Shown here in pieces: positions 15,097-24,578 of a stretch of DNA of 64,000 nucleotides. This DNA comes from Halorubrum sp. CSM-61 (lineage in GTDB: Archaea; Halobacteriota; Halobacteria; Halobacteriales; Haloferacaceae). Numbering within the stretch: position 1 is the stretch's first letter; each line of letters opens with the position of its first letter. Made by a program: the position numbers and the translations under genes. The stretch covers positions 267,921 to 331,920 of the forward strand of contig NZ_RJJW01000001.1 of the NCBI RefSeq assembly GCF_003781945.1, read 5' to 3'. The notes beneath the pieces were generated by a model. The model saw nothing but the letters and a program-made list of their open reading frames with translations. It ran no database searches and was not told where the DNA came from.

Positions 15097-17427
15097 ATGG
15101 CAGTACTCTGGCTCGAGGATGTCGATGCCGACGACGTCGGGACCGTCGGCGGGAAGGCGGCTTCGCTCGGTGAACTCATCGGCGCTGGGCTCCCGGTTCC
15201 GCCGGGGTTCACCGTCACGGCGGGCACGTACCGCTCCTTCATCGAGGAGTCGGGAATCGACGAGGAGCTGTTCGCCGCGGTCGACGTCGATCCAGAGGAC
15301 TCCGCCGCGCTTCGGGAGGCCGAAGAAACCGCGGCGGAGCTGATCTTGGAGACCCCGCTCCCCGACGACGTTCGCGACGAGATCGTCGAGAGATATCGGG
15401 CGATGGGCGACGACGCCGACGAGGCGTTCGTCGCGGTGCGCTCCTCGGCGACCGCCGAGGACCTCCCCGACTCCTCTTTTGCCGGCCAGCAGGAGACCTT
15501 CCTCAACGTCCGCGAGCGGGACCTGATCCGACGAGTGAAGGAGTGCTGGGCGTCGCTTTTCACCCAGCGCGCGATCTACTACCGGCAACAGCGGGGATTC
15601 CCGCACGCCGAGGTCGACATCGCGGTCGTGGTCCAGCGGATGGTCGACGCCGAGAAGTCCGGCGTGATGTTCACCAGCCACCCCTCGACCGGCGACCCGC
15701 AGATCACGATCGAGGCGGCCTGGGGACTCGGCGAGGCGGTCGTGTCCGGCACGGTCTCGCCGGACAACTACGTGTACGACCGCGAGCGGGCCACCGTCGA
15801 CGAGGTGACCGTCGCGGACAAGAAGGTCGAGATGGTCAAGGACGCGGAGACGGGCGAGACCGTCACGCTGGACGTCGACGACGAACGCCGGAACAGCCGG
15901 GTGCTCTCCGACGCGGAGATCGGGGAGCTCGTCGAGCTCGGGAAGCGCGTCGAGGACCACTACGGGACGCCCCAAGACGTGGAGTGGGCGATCTACGACG
16001 GCGAGATCTACATGCTGCAGTCCCGTCCGATCACGACGATCCAAGAGGACGCCGGGAGCGAGGGGGAGACCAGCGAGAGCGGATCCGCGGGGAGCGCGAG
16101 CGGTGACGGCGGAACGGGCGACGTCGCCGCCGATACCGCCGAGAGCGACGACGTGCTCGTCGACGGCCTCGGCGCCAGTCCCGGCGTCGTCTCGGGGACG
16201 GTCCGTATCGTCCACAAGCTCGACCACCTCGATCAGGTGCAGGAGGGCGACGTGATGGTGACCGAGATGACGATGCCGGACATGGTCCCCGCGATGAAGC
16301 GCGCCGCCGGGATCGTCACGGACGAGGGGGGCATGACGAGCCACGCCGCGATCATCTCGCGGGAGCTCGGCGTTCCGGCCGTCGTCGGCACCGGGAACGG
16401 GACGCGGCTCCTGAGCGACGGACAGAACGTGACGCTCGACGGCGACAAGGGGACCGTCCGCGCCGGCGCCGACGAGGGGGCCGAATCCGGTGAGGAGTTC
16501 GAGCCGATCGAGGCCGCGCGGCCGGAGACCCCCGTCAAGCCGATGACAGCGACGGAGGTGAAAGTGAACGTCTCGATTCCGGAGGCGGCCGAGCGCGCGG
16601 CGGCGACGGGCGCAGACGGCGTCGGCCTGCTCCGGATCGAACACATGGTGCTGTCGCTCGGGAAGACCCCCGAGAAGTACATCGCCGACCACGGTGCCCG
16701 CGCGTATCAGGACGAGCTTATCGAGGGCGTCCGCCGCGTCGCAGACGAGTTCTACCCGCGGCCGGTCAGAGTCCGGACCATCGACGCCCCGACGGACGAG
16801 TTCCGGGAGCTGGAGGGCGGCGAGGGCGAGCCGGCCGAACACAACCCGATGCTCGGCTGGCGCGGGACCCGCCGGAGCCTCGACAAGCCCGAGCCGTTCC
16901 GACAGGAGCTCGCGGCGTTCGCCCGGCTCTACGAGATGGGGTACGACAACCTGGAGGTGATGTTCCCCCTCGTCAACGACGCGAGCGACGTCGAGGGGAT
17001 CAAAGGACACATGCGCGAGTCCGGGATCGATCCCGAGACGCATCGGTGGGGCGTGATGATCGAGACCCCCGCGAGCGCGCTGCAGATCGAGGAGCTTGCG
17101 GCCGCCGGGATCGACTTCGCCTCCTTCGGGACGAACGACCTCACGCAGTACACGCTGGCGGTTGACCGCAACAACGAGCACGTCGCCGACCGGTTCGACG
17201 AGCTCCACCCGGCGGTGTTACAGCTCATCGGCGACACGATCGAGACGTGCCGGGAGCTCGGCGTCGACACCAGCATCTGCGGGCAGGCGGGGTCGAAGCC
17301 CGAGATGGTCGATTTCCTCGTCGAGGCGGGCGTCTCCTCGATCTCGGCGAACATCGACGCCGTGCGAGACGTGCAACACGAGGTCAAGCGGACCGAACAG
17401 CGACTCCTCCTCGACTCGGTCCGCTGA
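15097..17427 (+). CDS. ppsA: Phosphoenolpyruvate synthase
   Basis: Makes PEP from pyruvate and ATP for gluconeogenesis. The 776 residues show the N-terminal ATP-grasp domain (VGGKAASLGELI; RSSATAEDLPDSSFAGQQET), the swivelling phosphohistidine domain with His416 in GGMTSHAAIISREL, and a C-terminal PEP/pyruvate barrel with SICGQAGSKPEM. The acidic linker at about 315-350 is halophile-typical. ATG at 15097 gives the usual MxVLWL start; a much longer frame upstream lacks homology. With the pyruvate kinase at 52873, this window holds both directions of the PEP-pyruvate step. Confidence 0.95.
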   Translation: MAVLWLEDVDADDVGTVGGKAASLGELIGAGLPVPPGFTVTAGTYRSFIEESGIDEELFAAVDVDPEDSAALREAEETAAELILETPLPDDVRDEIVERYRAMGDDADEAFVAVRSSATAEDLPDSSFAGQQETFLNVRERDLIRRVKECWASLFTQRAIYYRQQRGFPHAEVDIAVVVQRMVDAEKSGVMFTSHPSTGDPQITIEAAWGLGEAVVSGTVSPDNYVYDRERATVDEVTVADKKVEMVKDAETGETVTLDVDDERRNSRVLSDAEIGELVELGKRVEDHYGTPQDVEWAIYDGEIYMLQSRPITTIQEDAGSEGETSESGSAGSASGDGGTGDVAADTAESDDVLVDGLGASPGVVSGTVRIVHKLDHLDQVQEGDVMVTEMTMPDMVPAMKRAAGIVTDEGGMTSHAAIISRELGVPAVVGTGNGTRLLSDGQNVTLDGDKGTVRAGADEGAESGEEFEPIEAARPETPVKPMTATEVKVNVSIPEAAERAAATGADGVGLLRIEHMVLSLGKTPEKYIADHGARAYQDELIEGVRRVADEFYPRPVRVRTIDAPTDEFRELEGGEGEPAEHNPMLGWRGTRRSLDKPEPFRQELAAFARLYEMGYDNLEVMFPLVNDASDVEGIKGHMRESGIDPETHRWGVMIETPASALQIEELAAAGIDFASFGTNDLTQYTLAVDRNNEHVADRFDELHPAVLQLIGDTIETCRELGVDTSICGQAGSKPEMVDFLVEAGVSSISANIDAVRDVQHEVKRTEQRLLLDSVR

Positions 17428-17509
17428 CGCGATCGCGTGAGGCGATCCGCGCGGGGCGAATGCACCCGGAGCGGAACGGGTAAGACCCTCCGCGGCAACG
17501 TTCCGTCGA

Positions 17510-18577
17510 ATGCAGCAGCCCGAGCCGCAGTCGTTCGACCGGGTGCTCTCCTCGATGTGCACCGAGCCGCATCCCGCGGCCCGCGCGGCGGCCGAGCGAT
17601 TCCTCGCGACGAATCCGGGCGATCCGGCCACGTACGAGACAGTCGCGTCGCTGGAGGAGCGCGCGGTCGAACTGCTCGCGACGCTCGCGGATCACCCGAC
17701 GCCGACCGACGCCGCGGGGTACGTCACCTCCGGCGGTACCGAGGCGAACGTGCAGGCGGTTCGGTCGGCGCGGAACCGTCACGACGCGGGCGACGTGAAC
17801 GTCATCGTCCCCGAGAGCGGCCACTTCTCGTTTCACAAGGCCGCGGAGATGCTCGACGTCGAGCTCCGGACCGTGCCCGTCGGCGACGACTTCCGCGCCC
17901 GGACCGACGCGGTCGAAGCGGCCGTCGACTCGTCGACGGCGCTGGTCGTCGGCGTCGCCGGGAGCACGGAGTACGGTCGGGTCGATCCGATCCCGGAGCT
18001 CGCTCGGATCGCGCACGAGGCGGACGCTCTGATGCACGTCGACGCGGCGTGGGGCGGGTTCGTGCTCCCCTTCGCCGACGGCGAGTGGTCGTTCGGCGAC
18101 GCCCCCGTCGACACGCTGACGGTCGACCCCCACAAGTTCGGACAGGCGGCGGTGCCGGCCGGCGGGCTGCTCGCCCGCGACGACGCGGCGCTGGACGCCC
18201 TCGCGGTCGACACACCCTACCTGGAGACGCGGTCGCAGGCCACGCTGACGGGCACGCGGAGCGGCGCGGGCGTCGCCGGGGCGGTGGCCGCGATGGAGGC
18301 GCTGTGGCCGGACGGCTACCGCGACGCGGTCGAGCGCGCGACCGACAACGCCGAGTGGCTCGCGGCGGCGCTCGACGAGCGCGGGTACGACGTGGTCGAG
18401 CCGGAGCTCCCGCTCGTCGCCGCGGCGCTCCCGGAGACCGAGTTCGGCGCGCTGCGCGAGGCGGGCTGGAAGGTCTCGCGGACGGCTCGCGGCGAACTGC
18501 GCGTCGTCTGCATGCCTCACGTGACGCGGGAGGCGCTCCGGGCATTCGTGGCCGACCTCGATCGGATCCGAGAGTAA
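17510..18577 (+). CDS. mfnA: PLP-dependent tyrosine/aspartate decarboxylase (MfnA family)
   Basis: A 355-residue group II decarboxylase. The PLP lysine is Lys209 in VDPHKFGQ; the conserved His in [12 protein letters not shown] and DAAWGGF are also visible. In archaea the family makes tyramine for methanofuran or beta-alanine (from aspartate) for CoA. Haloarchaea lack methanofuran, so aspartate decarboxylation for CoA is the likelier job (inference). ATG at 17510 begins 82 bp after ppsA on the same strand; cotranscription is possible but not certain. Confidence 0.88.
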   Translation: MQQPEPQSFDRVLSSMCTEPHPAARAAAERFLATNPGDPATYETVASLEERAVELLATLADHPTPTDAAGYVTSGGTEANVQAVRSARNRHDAGDVNVIVPESGHFSFHKAAEMLDVELRTVPVGDDFRARTDAVEAAVDSSTALVVGVAGSTEYGRVDPIPELARIAHEADALMHVDAAWGGFVLPFADGEWSFGDAPVDTLTVDPHKFGQAAVPAGGLLARDDAALDALAVDTPYLETRSQATLTGTRSGAGVAGAVAAMEALWPDGYRDAVERATDNAEWLAAALDERGYDVVEPELPLVAAALPETEFGALREAGWKVSRTARGELRVVCMPHVTREALRAFVADLDRIRE

Positions 18578-18786
18578 GGGACAGAACGATGCCGTAGCTG
18601 ACGGGGAACCCGCGTAGCGGAGCGGTCGGAGTGGCGAACAGGCGGCGCTTCTCGATCCCGGGCGGCTCGCCGCGCGACCGCCTCGACCGCGCCGGGACGG
18701 GAGTCAGTTCACGGGACGGTTGGTTCCGGTATCCGGGATAAATCGTCGGAACGGTCTTTTTCACCGATACCGCGGCCACGCCCGCC

Positions 18787-19449
18787 GTGATCCCCTTCAG
18801 CGACCTCTCCCGCGCCGCCTACTGTCCGCGACAGCTCTACTACGCGCGCCGCGACGACGACCGGGACGTCCCCGGCGACGCGAGGGCTCGGATCGACATC
18901 GCCTTCCGGTACCCGGCGCTCGTCGACGCGCCGGATTCGACGCTCCGGCGGCTCCCGATCCGTCGGTCGCCCGCCGCGTACCGTCGGAACCTCGCGCGGC
19001 TTCGCGAGCGCGACGACTACGACCGGCTCGCCGACCCGGATCACGAGCGCGTCTTCCGGTCCGGAAAGGACTGTCACGGGACGGTCCACAAGGTGCTCGC
19101 AGGCGAGACGGGATCTGTTCCTCCGGTCCCCACAGTCGTCTCACCGGGCGAGCCGCCGGAGAACGGCGTCTGGGAGCCGCAGGCGGTCAGGGCCGTCGCC
19201 GTCGCCAAGGCGGTCGCGTGGGAGCGCGAGCGCGAGGTGCCGCGCGCGCTGCTCGAGTACCCGAGCGTCGGGACCGTCCGCGAGGTCCGGCTCACGACGC
19301 GGAAGAAGGCCGCCTACCGGCGGGCGCTCCGGGCCGTCCGCGCGATCGACGGCCCGCCGTCGCGCGTCGACGACGACCGGTGTTCCGCCTGCGACTACCG
19401 GGACCGATGCGGCACCGGACGGCGGTCGTTCCGATCGCTGCTGGGGTGA
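18787..19449 (+). CDS. Orphan Cas4-like PD-(D/E)XK nuclease with Fe-S cysteines
   Basis: The 220-residue protein has the Cas4/RecB cysteine pattern: Cys13 in AAYCPRQLYY, then Cys199, Cys202 and Cys208 in CSACDYRDRC, which in Cas4 bind a 4Fe-4S cluster. Between them are a PQAVRAVAVAKAVAW segment and EVRLTTRKKAAYRRAL, like the Cas4 C-terminal core, though the catalytic lysine is not obvious to me. There is no CRISPR array or other cas gene in the window. GTG at 18787 is chosen because 'gtctttttc' lies at about -28. A repair or end-processing role is likely, unproven. Confidence 0.75.
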   Translation: MIPFSDLSRAAYCPRQLYYARRDDDRDVPGDARARIDIAFRYPALVDAPDSTLRRLPIRRSPAAYRRNLARLRERDDYDRLADPDHERVFRSGKDCHGTVHKVLAGETGSVPPVPTVVSPGEPPENGVWEPQAVRAVAVAKAVAWEREREVPRALLEYPSVGTVREVRLTTRKKAAYRRALRAVRAIDGPPSRVDDDRCSACDYRDRCGTGRRSFRSLLG

Positions 19450-19454
19450 GGTCT

Positions 19455-19898
19455 CTACGGCGAGAAGGAGGTGCCGCACTCGCGACAGATGAACCGGAAC
19501 CGGCCCTCGTCGGTCAGCTCGGTGGCGTGCGTGCGCTCCTCGCCGCACTCGCGGCACTCGATCACGGATTCGATCTGGTCCCAATCGTGGCGCGCGCCCG
19601 GTGCGCCGAACGCCCACGCGACGACCTCCTCGTCGGCGTCCTCGCGCACGAAGCCGGACTGGAACTCGCCCGGCGCGAACCGGATCAGCTCGTCGGCCTC
19701 GACGTCGACCCGCTCGCGCTCGCGGCCCACCTCGAAGGTGGCGGTGCCCGAGAGCACGTAGAACACCTCCTCTTGGTCGCCGTGCGTGTGGAGTCCGCCC
19801 GAGAAGGCGTCGCCGGGGGCGAGCTCGAAGTAGTTCATCGCGACGTGCTCGGTGTCGAGCACCCTCGAGACCGGTTTTCGCACGTCGTGAACGCCCAT
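19455..19898 (-). CDS. Cupin-domain protein with C-terminal zinc ribbon
   Basis: A 147-residue protein: a small-molecule-binding cupin barrel (GGLHTHGDQEEVFYVLSG gives the metal-binding His/Glu motif; later PGEFQSGF) followed by two CRECG pairs that should hold zinc. The ligand or reaction is not evident. The ATG at 19898 gives a compact cupin start. It converges with the Cas4-like gene, with only 5 bp between stops. Confidence 0.82.
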   Translation of the reverse strand: MGVHDVRKPVSRVLDTEHVAMNYFELAPGDAFSGGLHTHGDQEEVFYVLSGTATFEVGRERERVDVEADELIRFAPGEFQSGFVREDADEEVVAWAFGAPGARHDWDQIESVIECRECGEERTHATELTDEGRFRFICRECGTSFSP

Positions 19899-20070
19899 CG
19901 GTTCGTGACGACGTCGACGTCGTCGATCGCGGTTTTCCGCATACTCGCCCGTCCGAGGGCGGCCGTATAACCGTGTCCCCGCCTCGGATCCGCGTCTCGG
20001 GGTCCGCGTTCGGTCAAAGCTGTCGAAACCCGACGACTTATCAGTGTGTGACTCGTCGGCACGCACACGA

Positions 20071-20151
20071 ATGACACGAGACGATCGTGGTCGTTCGGAG
20101 GATAGAGGAAGTCGCCTCGCGGCGGCTGGCCGCGAAATTCTCCGGCGATAA
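20071..20151 (+). CDS. Leaderless 26-residue upstream ORF ahead of the LeuA-family gene
   Basis: ATG at 20071 lies about 28 bp after a TATA-like 'acttatcag' (20036-20044), the exact geometry of a leaderless haloarchaeal start. It opens a 26-codon frame (MTRDDRGRSEDRGSRLAAAG, then REILRR) that ends at TAA 20149-20151. It is rich in Arg (8 of 26). The synthase gene downstream is in another frame and has no good start near the TATA. A leader peptide or regulatory uORF is inferred; it is too short for homology. Confidence 0.45.
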   Translation: MTRDDRGRSEDRGSRLAAAGREILRR

Positions 20152-20221
20152 CGACTCCGGGGCGCGACCGCCCCGCGGCGGTACCGGCCCCGAACCCACC
20201 GACGAGCCGACGGACACCCTT

Positions 20222-21772
20222 TTGACCCGAACACCACTCACCACACTCGACGAGGTACAGCTGTTAGACACCACCCTGCGCGACGGCGAGCAGATGCCGG
20301 GCGTCTCGTTGACGCCGGCCGAGAAGGTCGACGTCGCCCGCGAGCTCGACGCCGCCGGGATGCACCTGATCGAGGCCGGCTCGGCGTGCACCTCGGAGGG
20401 CGAGCGCGAGGCGATCCGCCGGGTGGCCGGCGAGGGGCTCGACGCGACCGTGACGAGCTTCGCCCGCGGCGTGAAGCGGGACGTCGACCACGCGCTCGAC
20501 TGCGGCGTCGACGGGATCAACCTCGTCGTCCCCGCGTCGGACAAACACGTCGAGACGAAGGTCGGGTCGACCCGCGACGACGTGGTCGAGCGGACGGTCG
20601 AACTCGTCGAGTACGCCACGGACCACGGGCTGTGGGTCGAGGTGCTCGGCGAGGACGGCTCCCGGGCCGACCTCGACTACCTCGAACGCCTGCTCGGGGC
20701 GGGTCTCGACGCCGGCGCCGACCGGATCTGCTACTGCGACACCGTCGGCGCGGCCGACCCCGAGCGCACCGCGGCGGTCGTCTCCCGGCTCGCCGACCGC
20801 GGGCCGACGAGCCTCCACACCCACGACGACCTCGGCTTCGGGGTGGCCAACGTCCACGCCGGGCTGAAGGCGGGCGCCGACACCGTCCACGGGACCGTCA
20901 TGGGCGTCGGCGAGCGCGCCGGCAACGTCGCCCTCGAAGAAGTCGCCATCGCGCTCGACCGGTCGTACGGCGTCGACACCGTCGAGCTGGAGCGGCTCTA
21001 CCGGCTCTGCCGGACCGTCTCGGAGGCGACCGGCGTCGCGCTCCCGCCGAACAAGGCGGTCTGCGGCGCCAACGCCTTCGCCCACGAGTCGGGGATTCAC
21101 ACCGACGGGACGCTGAAGGACGGGACGATGTACGAGCCGTACCCGCCGGAGACGGTGGGGCGGGAGCGCCGGCTCGTCCTCGGCAAGCACGCCGGGCGCG
21201 CCGGGGTCAAGGCGGCCCTCGCCGAACACGACGTGGCGGTCGACGACGACGAGCTGAGCGAGGTCGTGAGCCGCGTGAAGGAGCTCGGCGACCGCGGGAA
21301 GCGCGTCACCGACGCCGACCTCCTCGCGATCACCGAGGACGTGCAGGGCCGCGAGCGCGACCGCTACGTCGAGCTCGTCGACCTGTCGGCCACCTCCGGC
21401 GGGAACCTCCCGACGGCCTCGGTCCGGCTCCGCGTCGGCGACGAGGAGCGCGTCGCCTCCGGGACCGGGTCGGGCCCCGTCGACGCCGGGTTGGAGGCGG
21501 TCCGGGCCGCGCTGGCCGGCGACGGCGCCGGGGAGGGCGTCTCCTTCGAGCTCGATTCCTACCACGTCGACGCGATCACGGGCGGGACCGACGCGGTCGT
21601 CACCGTCGAGGTCGACCTCTCGCGGGGCGACCGGTCCGTGAGCGTCTCCTCGACCGACGCCGACATTACCCGCGCCAGCGTCGTCGCGATGGTGGACGGG
21701 TTGGACCGTCTGCTCTCCGCGGCCGCCGAGGACGGGTCGGCGCCGGACGCGGTCTCGCTCGCCGACGACTGA
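20222..21772 (+). CDS. LeuA-family alpha-isopropylmalate/citramalate-type synthase
   Basis: Condenses acetyl-CoA with a 2-oxoacid at the entry to leucine or isoleucine synthesis. The barrel begins VQLLDTTLRDGEQMPGVSLT and has SLHTHDDLGFGVANVHAG and GVGERAGNVALEE; FAHESGIHTDG marks the linker. A C-terminal LeuA regulatory domain (about 385-500) is present, so end-product inhibition is expected. Which oxoacid is used cannot be read safely. The start is unclear: TTG 20222 sits just before the conserved region, GTG 20087 would add 45 residues of poor coding character. A GC hairpin (ggggc/gcccc, about 20158-20195) precedes it. Confidence 0.82.
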   Translation: MTRTPLTTLDEVQLLDTTLRDGEQMPGVSLTPAEKVDVARELDAAGMHLIEAGSACTSEGEREAIRRVAGEGLDATVTSFARGVKRDVDHALDCGVDGINLVVPASDKHVETKVGSTRDDVVERTVELVEYATDHGLWVEVLGEDGSRADLDYLERLLGAGLDAGADRICYCDTVGAADPERTAAVVSRLADRGPTSLHTHDDLGFGVANVHAGLKAGADTVHGTVMGVGERAGNVALEEVAIALDRSYGVDTVELERLYRLCRTVSEATGVALPPNKAVCGANAFAHESGIHTDGTLKDGTMYEPYPPETVGRERRLVLGKHAGRAGVKAALAEHDVAVDDDELSEVVSRVKELGDRGKRVTDADLLAITEDVQGRERDRYVELVDLSATSGGNLPTASVRLRVGDEERVASGTGSGPVDAGLEAVRAALAGDGAGEGVSFELDSYHVDAITGGTDAVVTVEVDLSRGDRSVSVSSTDADITRASVVAMVDGLDRLLSAAAEDGSAPDAVSLADD

Positions 21773-21854
21773 GGACGGAACGACAGGGCTGACAGAGCGG
21801 GCGGGCCGCCGTCGTCTGACGAGGTTTTTAAGCGATGCCGCCCGAACGGCGTCC

Positions 21855-22166
21855 GTGAGCGTCGTCGTCGCGGTGAAACCCTCCGCCCGAAAGCGAAACG
21901 CGAAGGTGGGCCGACTCGTCTTCGAGGACGGCTCCCGCCACGCGTTCGAGAGCCGCGCGGCCGCCGAGCGCTGGGCCGGCGATCTCTCGACGGGCGACGG
22001 CCACGTCTGGGTCGCGAGCGCGCACCCCCGCGACGGCGACGACGCCGACCTCTACCTCGTCTCGCGGGCGACCAACGCGAAGCTGGAGGCCGCTTACGAC
22101 AAGCGCCGACGGCGGCTCCGCGGCGACACCACGCCCGAGCAGGAGTCTCTCGGCGGGGAGCCGTAG
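21855..22166 (+). CDS. Hypothetical basic-ended small protein
   Basis: A 103-residue protein of unknown function. The N-terminal half looks like a small beta domain (VGRLVFEDGSRHAFESRAAA); the C-terminal half has a basic helix (LEAAYDKRRRRLRGD). GTG at 21855 is supported by a TATA-like 'gtttttaag' about 28 bp upstream. It is followed by tRNA-Ser on the opposite strand. The basic tail would allow nucleic-acid contact, which is only a guess. Confidence 0.7.
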   Translation: MSVVVAVKPSARKRNAKVGRLVFEDGSRHAFESRAAAERWAGDLSTGDGHVWVASAHPRDGDDADLYLVSRATNAKLEAAYDKRRRRLRGDTTPEQESLGGEP

Positions 22167-22244
22167 GCGATGTCCCTCAACGGGAAGCCGTAGGGAGTCG
22201 ATCGGGAGAGTCCGGTCGCTACCGAACTGAGCGTCCGAAAGAAG

Positions 22245-22329
22245 CGCCGAGGCGGAGATTTGAACTCCGGTGTCCGAATGGACAGTAGATTTCGAATCTA
22301 CCGCCTTGGCCAGGCTAGGCTACCTCGGC
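22245..22329 (-). tRNA. tRNA-Ser (anticodon CGA)
   Basis: The complement folds as a class II tRNA: 7-bp acceptor stem (GCCGAGG/CCTCGGC), D arm, anticodon arm GTAGA/TCTAC with loop TTCGAAA giving anticodon CGA, a long variable arm (TGTCC/GGACA) typical of serine tRNAs, and a T arm CGGAG-TTCAAAT-CTCCG. The discriminator base is G and no CCA is encoded. It reads UCG codons. Confidence 0.95.
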
Positions 22330-22462
22330 TCGTTTTTCGGTTGGCCGGTTTCGCTGTTATGCGTTTCGATCGCCGGCGGCGACTCGGGTCGGCCAGTGCT
22401 CCGTGATCGACGAATCCGCCTCCGCCGACAACGCTTTTCGGCGCGGATCGCGTGGGGGCGGT

Positions 22463-23425
22463 ATGGACGTCCCCGAAGCCGCGGCGGCCTGTTCCCGCGT
22501 CGTCGACGAGGTCGGCGGCGCGGTCGTGGCCGACCGCGAGTTCCTCGACCGCGTCACGCTCGGCATCCTCACCCGCGGGCACGTCCTCTTGGAGGACGTG
22601 CCCGGCACCGGCAAGACCCTCTCGGCGCGCTCGTTCGCGACCGCGCTCGGCTTGGAGTTCTCGCGGGTCCAGTTCACTCCCGACCTCCTCCCGAGCGACG
22701 TGACCGGGACCAACGTGTTCGACGAGCGCGACGGCTCCTTCTCGTTTTCCCCCGGTCCGATCTTCGCGAACGTCGTGCTCGCGGACGAGATCAACCGCGC
22801 ACCGCCGAAGACGCAGGCCGCCCTGCTGGAGGCGATGGAGGAGGGACAGGTGACCGTCGACGGGGAGACCCACGAGCTCCCGGACCCCTTCTACGTCATC
22901 GCGACGCAGAACCCGGTCGAGAGCGAGGGCGCGTTCCCCCTCCCCGAGGCCCAGCTCGACCGATTCGCGATCAAGACATCCATCGGCTACCCCGACGACG
23001 AGGGGGAGATCGAACTGCTCCGTCGGCGGGCGGGTCGGGTCGCGCAGGCGCCGACCGTCGAGCGCGTGCTCGATCCGGGCGCCGTGGCGGACCTCCGCGA
23101 GGTCCCCGAAACGATCCGCGTCGACGACGACCTCTTGGAGTACGTGGCCTCGATCGCCCGCGCGACCCGCGAGGACCGCCGCGTCGACGTCGGCGTCTCC
23201 CCGCGCGGCACCCAGCGGCTCTTCGAGACGTCGCGGGCCGCCGCGGTCGTCGCCGGTCGGGAGTTCGTCACGCCCGACGACGTGAAGCGCGTCGCGGAGC
23301 CGGCGCTGGCTCACCGGCTCGTGTTGACCCCGGACGCCGCCGTCAACGACGCCGACAAGCGCGACGTGATCGCCGACGTGCTCGACCGGGTCGCGGTGCC
23401 GACGGTGGACGCGGTCGAGGCGTAA
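22463..23425 (+). CDS. MoxR-type AAA+ ATPase
   Basis: A 320-residue chaperone-like ATPase. Walker A is GHVLLEDVPGTGKT (about 40-53), Walker B is VVLADEINRAPPKTQAALLE, sensor 1 is YVIATQNPVE, and a lid domain follows. MoxR proteins usually act with DUF58 or von Willebrand A proteins encoded alongside, helping cofactor insertion or complex assembly. No such partner is adjacent here: the next gene is convergent pyrE. The ATG at 22463 is about 28 bp after 'cgcttttcg', so it was preferred to the ATG at 22403. Confidence 0.9.
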   Translation: MDVPEAAAACSRVVDEVGGAVVADREFLDRVTLGILTRGHVLLEDVPGTGKTLSARSFATALGLEFSRVQFTPDLLPSDVTGTNVFDERDGSFSFSPGPIFANVVLADEINRAPPKTQAALLEAMEEGQVTVDGETHELPDPFYVIATQNPVESEGAFPLPEAQLDRFAIKTSIGYPDDEGEIELLRRRAGRVAQAPTVERVLDPGAVADLREVPETIRVDDDLLEYVASIARATREDRRVDVGVSPRGTQRLFETSRAAAVVAGREFVTPDDVKRVAEPALAHRLVLTPDAAVNDADKRDVIADVLDRVAVPTVDAVEA

Positions 23426-23443
23426 GTTCGGGAGAGAAAGGCG

Positions 23444-23992
23444 CTACTCCGCGTCCCGCTCGGCCAGCAGTTCGGTCGCCGTGAGCAGCGACTCCAGTTC
23501 GATGTCGTGGTCGGCCAGCAGTTCCTCGGCGCCCTCCTCGCGGTCGACGACCACGAGCACGCGGTTCACCGTCGCGCCGGCCTCGCGGAGCGCCTCGACG
23601 GCGTCGACCGCGGACTGCCCGGTCGTGGCGATGTCCTCCAACACGACGACCTCCTCGCCCTCGTCGAGCCGGCCCTCGATGCGGTTGCCCGTGCCGTACT
23701 CCTTCGCCTGCTTGCGCGCGATGACGTACGGGCGGCCCATCTCGGCGGCCGTGACGGCCACGAGCGGGACCGCGCCCAGCGCGACGCCCGCGAGCTTCGC
23801 GTCCGTGTCGGCGAGCCGGGCGGCGAACGCCTCGCTCACGAGTCGGAGCGCGTCGGGGTCGGTCTCGAAGAGGTACTTGTCGACGTAGTAGTCGCTCGTT
23901 CCGCCGTGCGAGAGCTCGAACTCGCCGAACCGGACGGCGTCGGCCGCCCGCAGCGCGGCGATCAGCTCGCTCCGTCGCTCGTCGTCGGTCAT
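23444..23992 (-). CDS. pyrE: Orotate phosphoribosyltransferase
   Basis: Joins orotate and PRPP to form OMP in pyrimidine synthesis. The 182-residue product has the PRPP-binding motif [14 protein letters not shown] (about 120-133) and the flexible-loop lysines in [16 protein letters not shown]; the start [15 protein letters not shown] is family-typical. A TATA (gtttataatc, about 24015-24024) lies about 28 bp upstream of the ATG on this strand, so the mRNA should be leaderless. It converges with the MoxR gene, 18 bp between stops. Confidence 0.95.
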   Translation of the reverse strand: MTDDERRSELIAALRAADAVRFGEFELSHGGTSDYYVDKYLFETDPDALRLVSEAFAARLADTDAKLAGVALGAVPLVAVTAAEMGRPYVIARKQAKEYGTGNRIEGRLDEGEEVVVLEDIATTGQSAVDAVEALREAGATVNRVLVVVDREEGAEELLADHDIELESLLTATELLAERDAE

Positions 23993-24108
23993 ACCGAGAT
24001 AGCGCGCGGCGGCGATTATAAACGGGTCGGAACGCGAGCGATACCGGGAGTAGGTATTGCAGATCGGTGGCGGCGAGACCGTACTTAAACGAACTGTGAG
24101 CGGCAGCG

Positions 24109-24460
24109 ACGATCACTTATAGAGTGCCGTACGGTGGCGCGTGCCTCCGAGCGGCCGACAGGCCGCGAGGAGTACGCGCGAGGGACGCGGCGACCGAAGG
24201 GAGCCGCGAGGCTGGGGAGGTGTGAGGCTGCGGTGCCGTGCGGTGCGGGTGGACTCAAAGGGGCAGCCGCGAGGCCGACGCAGGCGACGTAAGCACCGCA
24301 GCGAAGGAGCGATAGCGACTGAGCGAGGAGCACAGCGAGCGTGCGTCGGCCTCGCGGCTGGGGCTTTGTAGGTCTTGGCCGTCGATCTGCAGTCAACCGC
24401 CTATAACCGAGCGGCTGGGGCTTTGTAGGTCTTGGCCGCAGAGCCGTCGATCACGGAGAG
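24109..24460 (+). ncRNA. Structured RNA element, copy 2 (two tail boxes)
   Basis: Same architecture as the copy at 9490. It opens with 'gatcacttatag' (24111-24122), close to the start of the third copy. Stem 1 (cgcgtgcctcc with ggagtacgcg, about 24139-24179) needs a G-U pair, sensible only in RNA from this strand. Stem 2 pairs 24186-24191 with 24203-24208. Stem 3 has perfect 19-bp arms (24264-24282 and 24342-24360), with several bases changed on both sides relative to copy 1. Two tail boxes (GGCTGGGGCTTTGTAGGTCT at about 24356 and 24413) repeat with a 57-bp period. No protein-coding signal. Confidence 0.6.
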
Positions 24461-24578
24461 ACACCCGTCAGCAACACCACTCGATCACTGATAAACAACC
24501 GAGCCACCACAGCGATTCACAACAGCATCTCACGCTCGGATCAACATATTCACTACAGGCCGTCACGAACCGGGGTGT

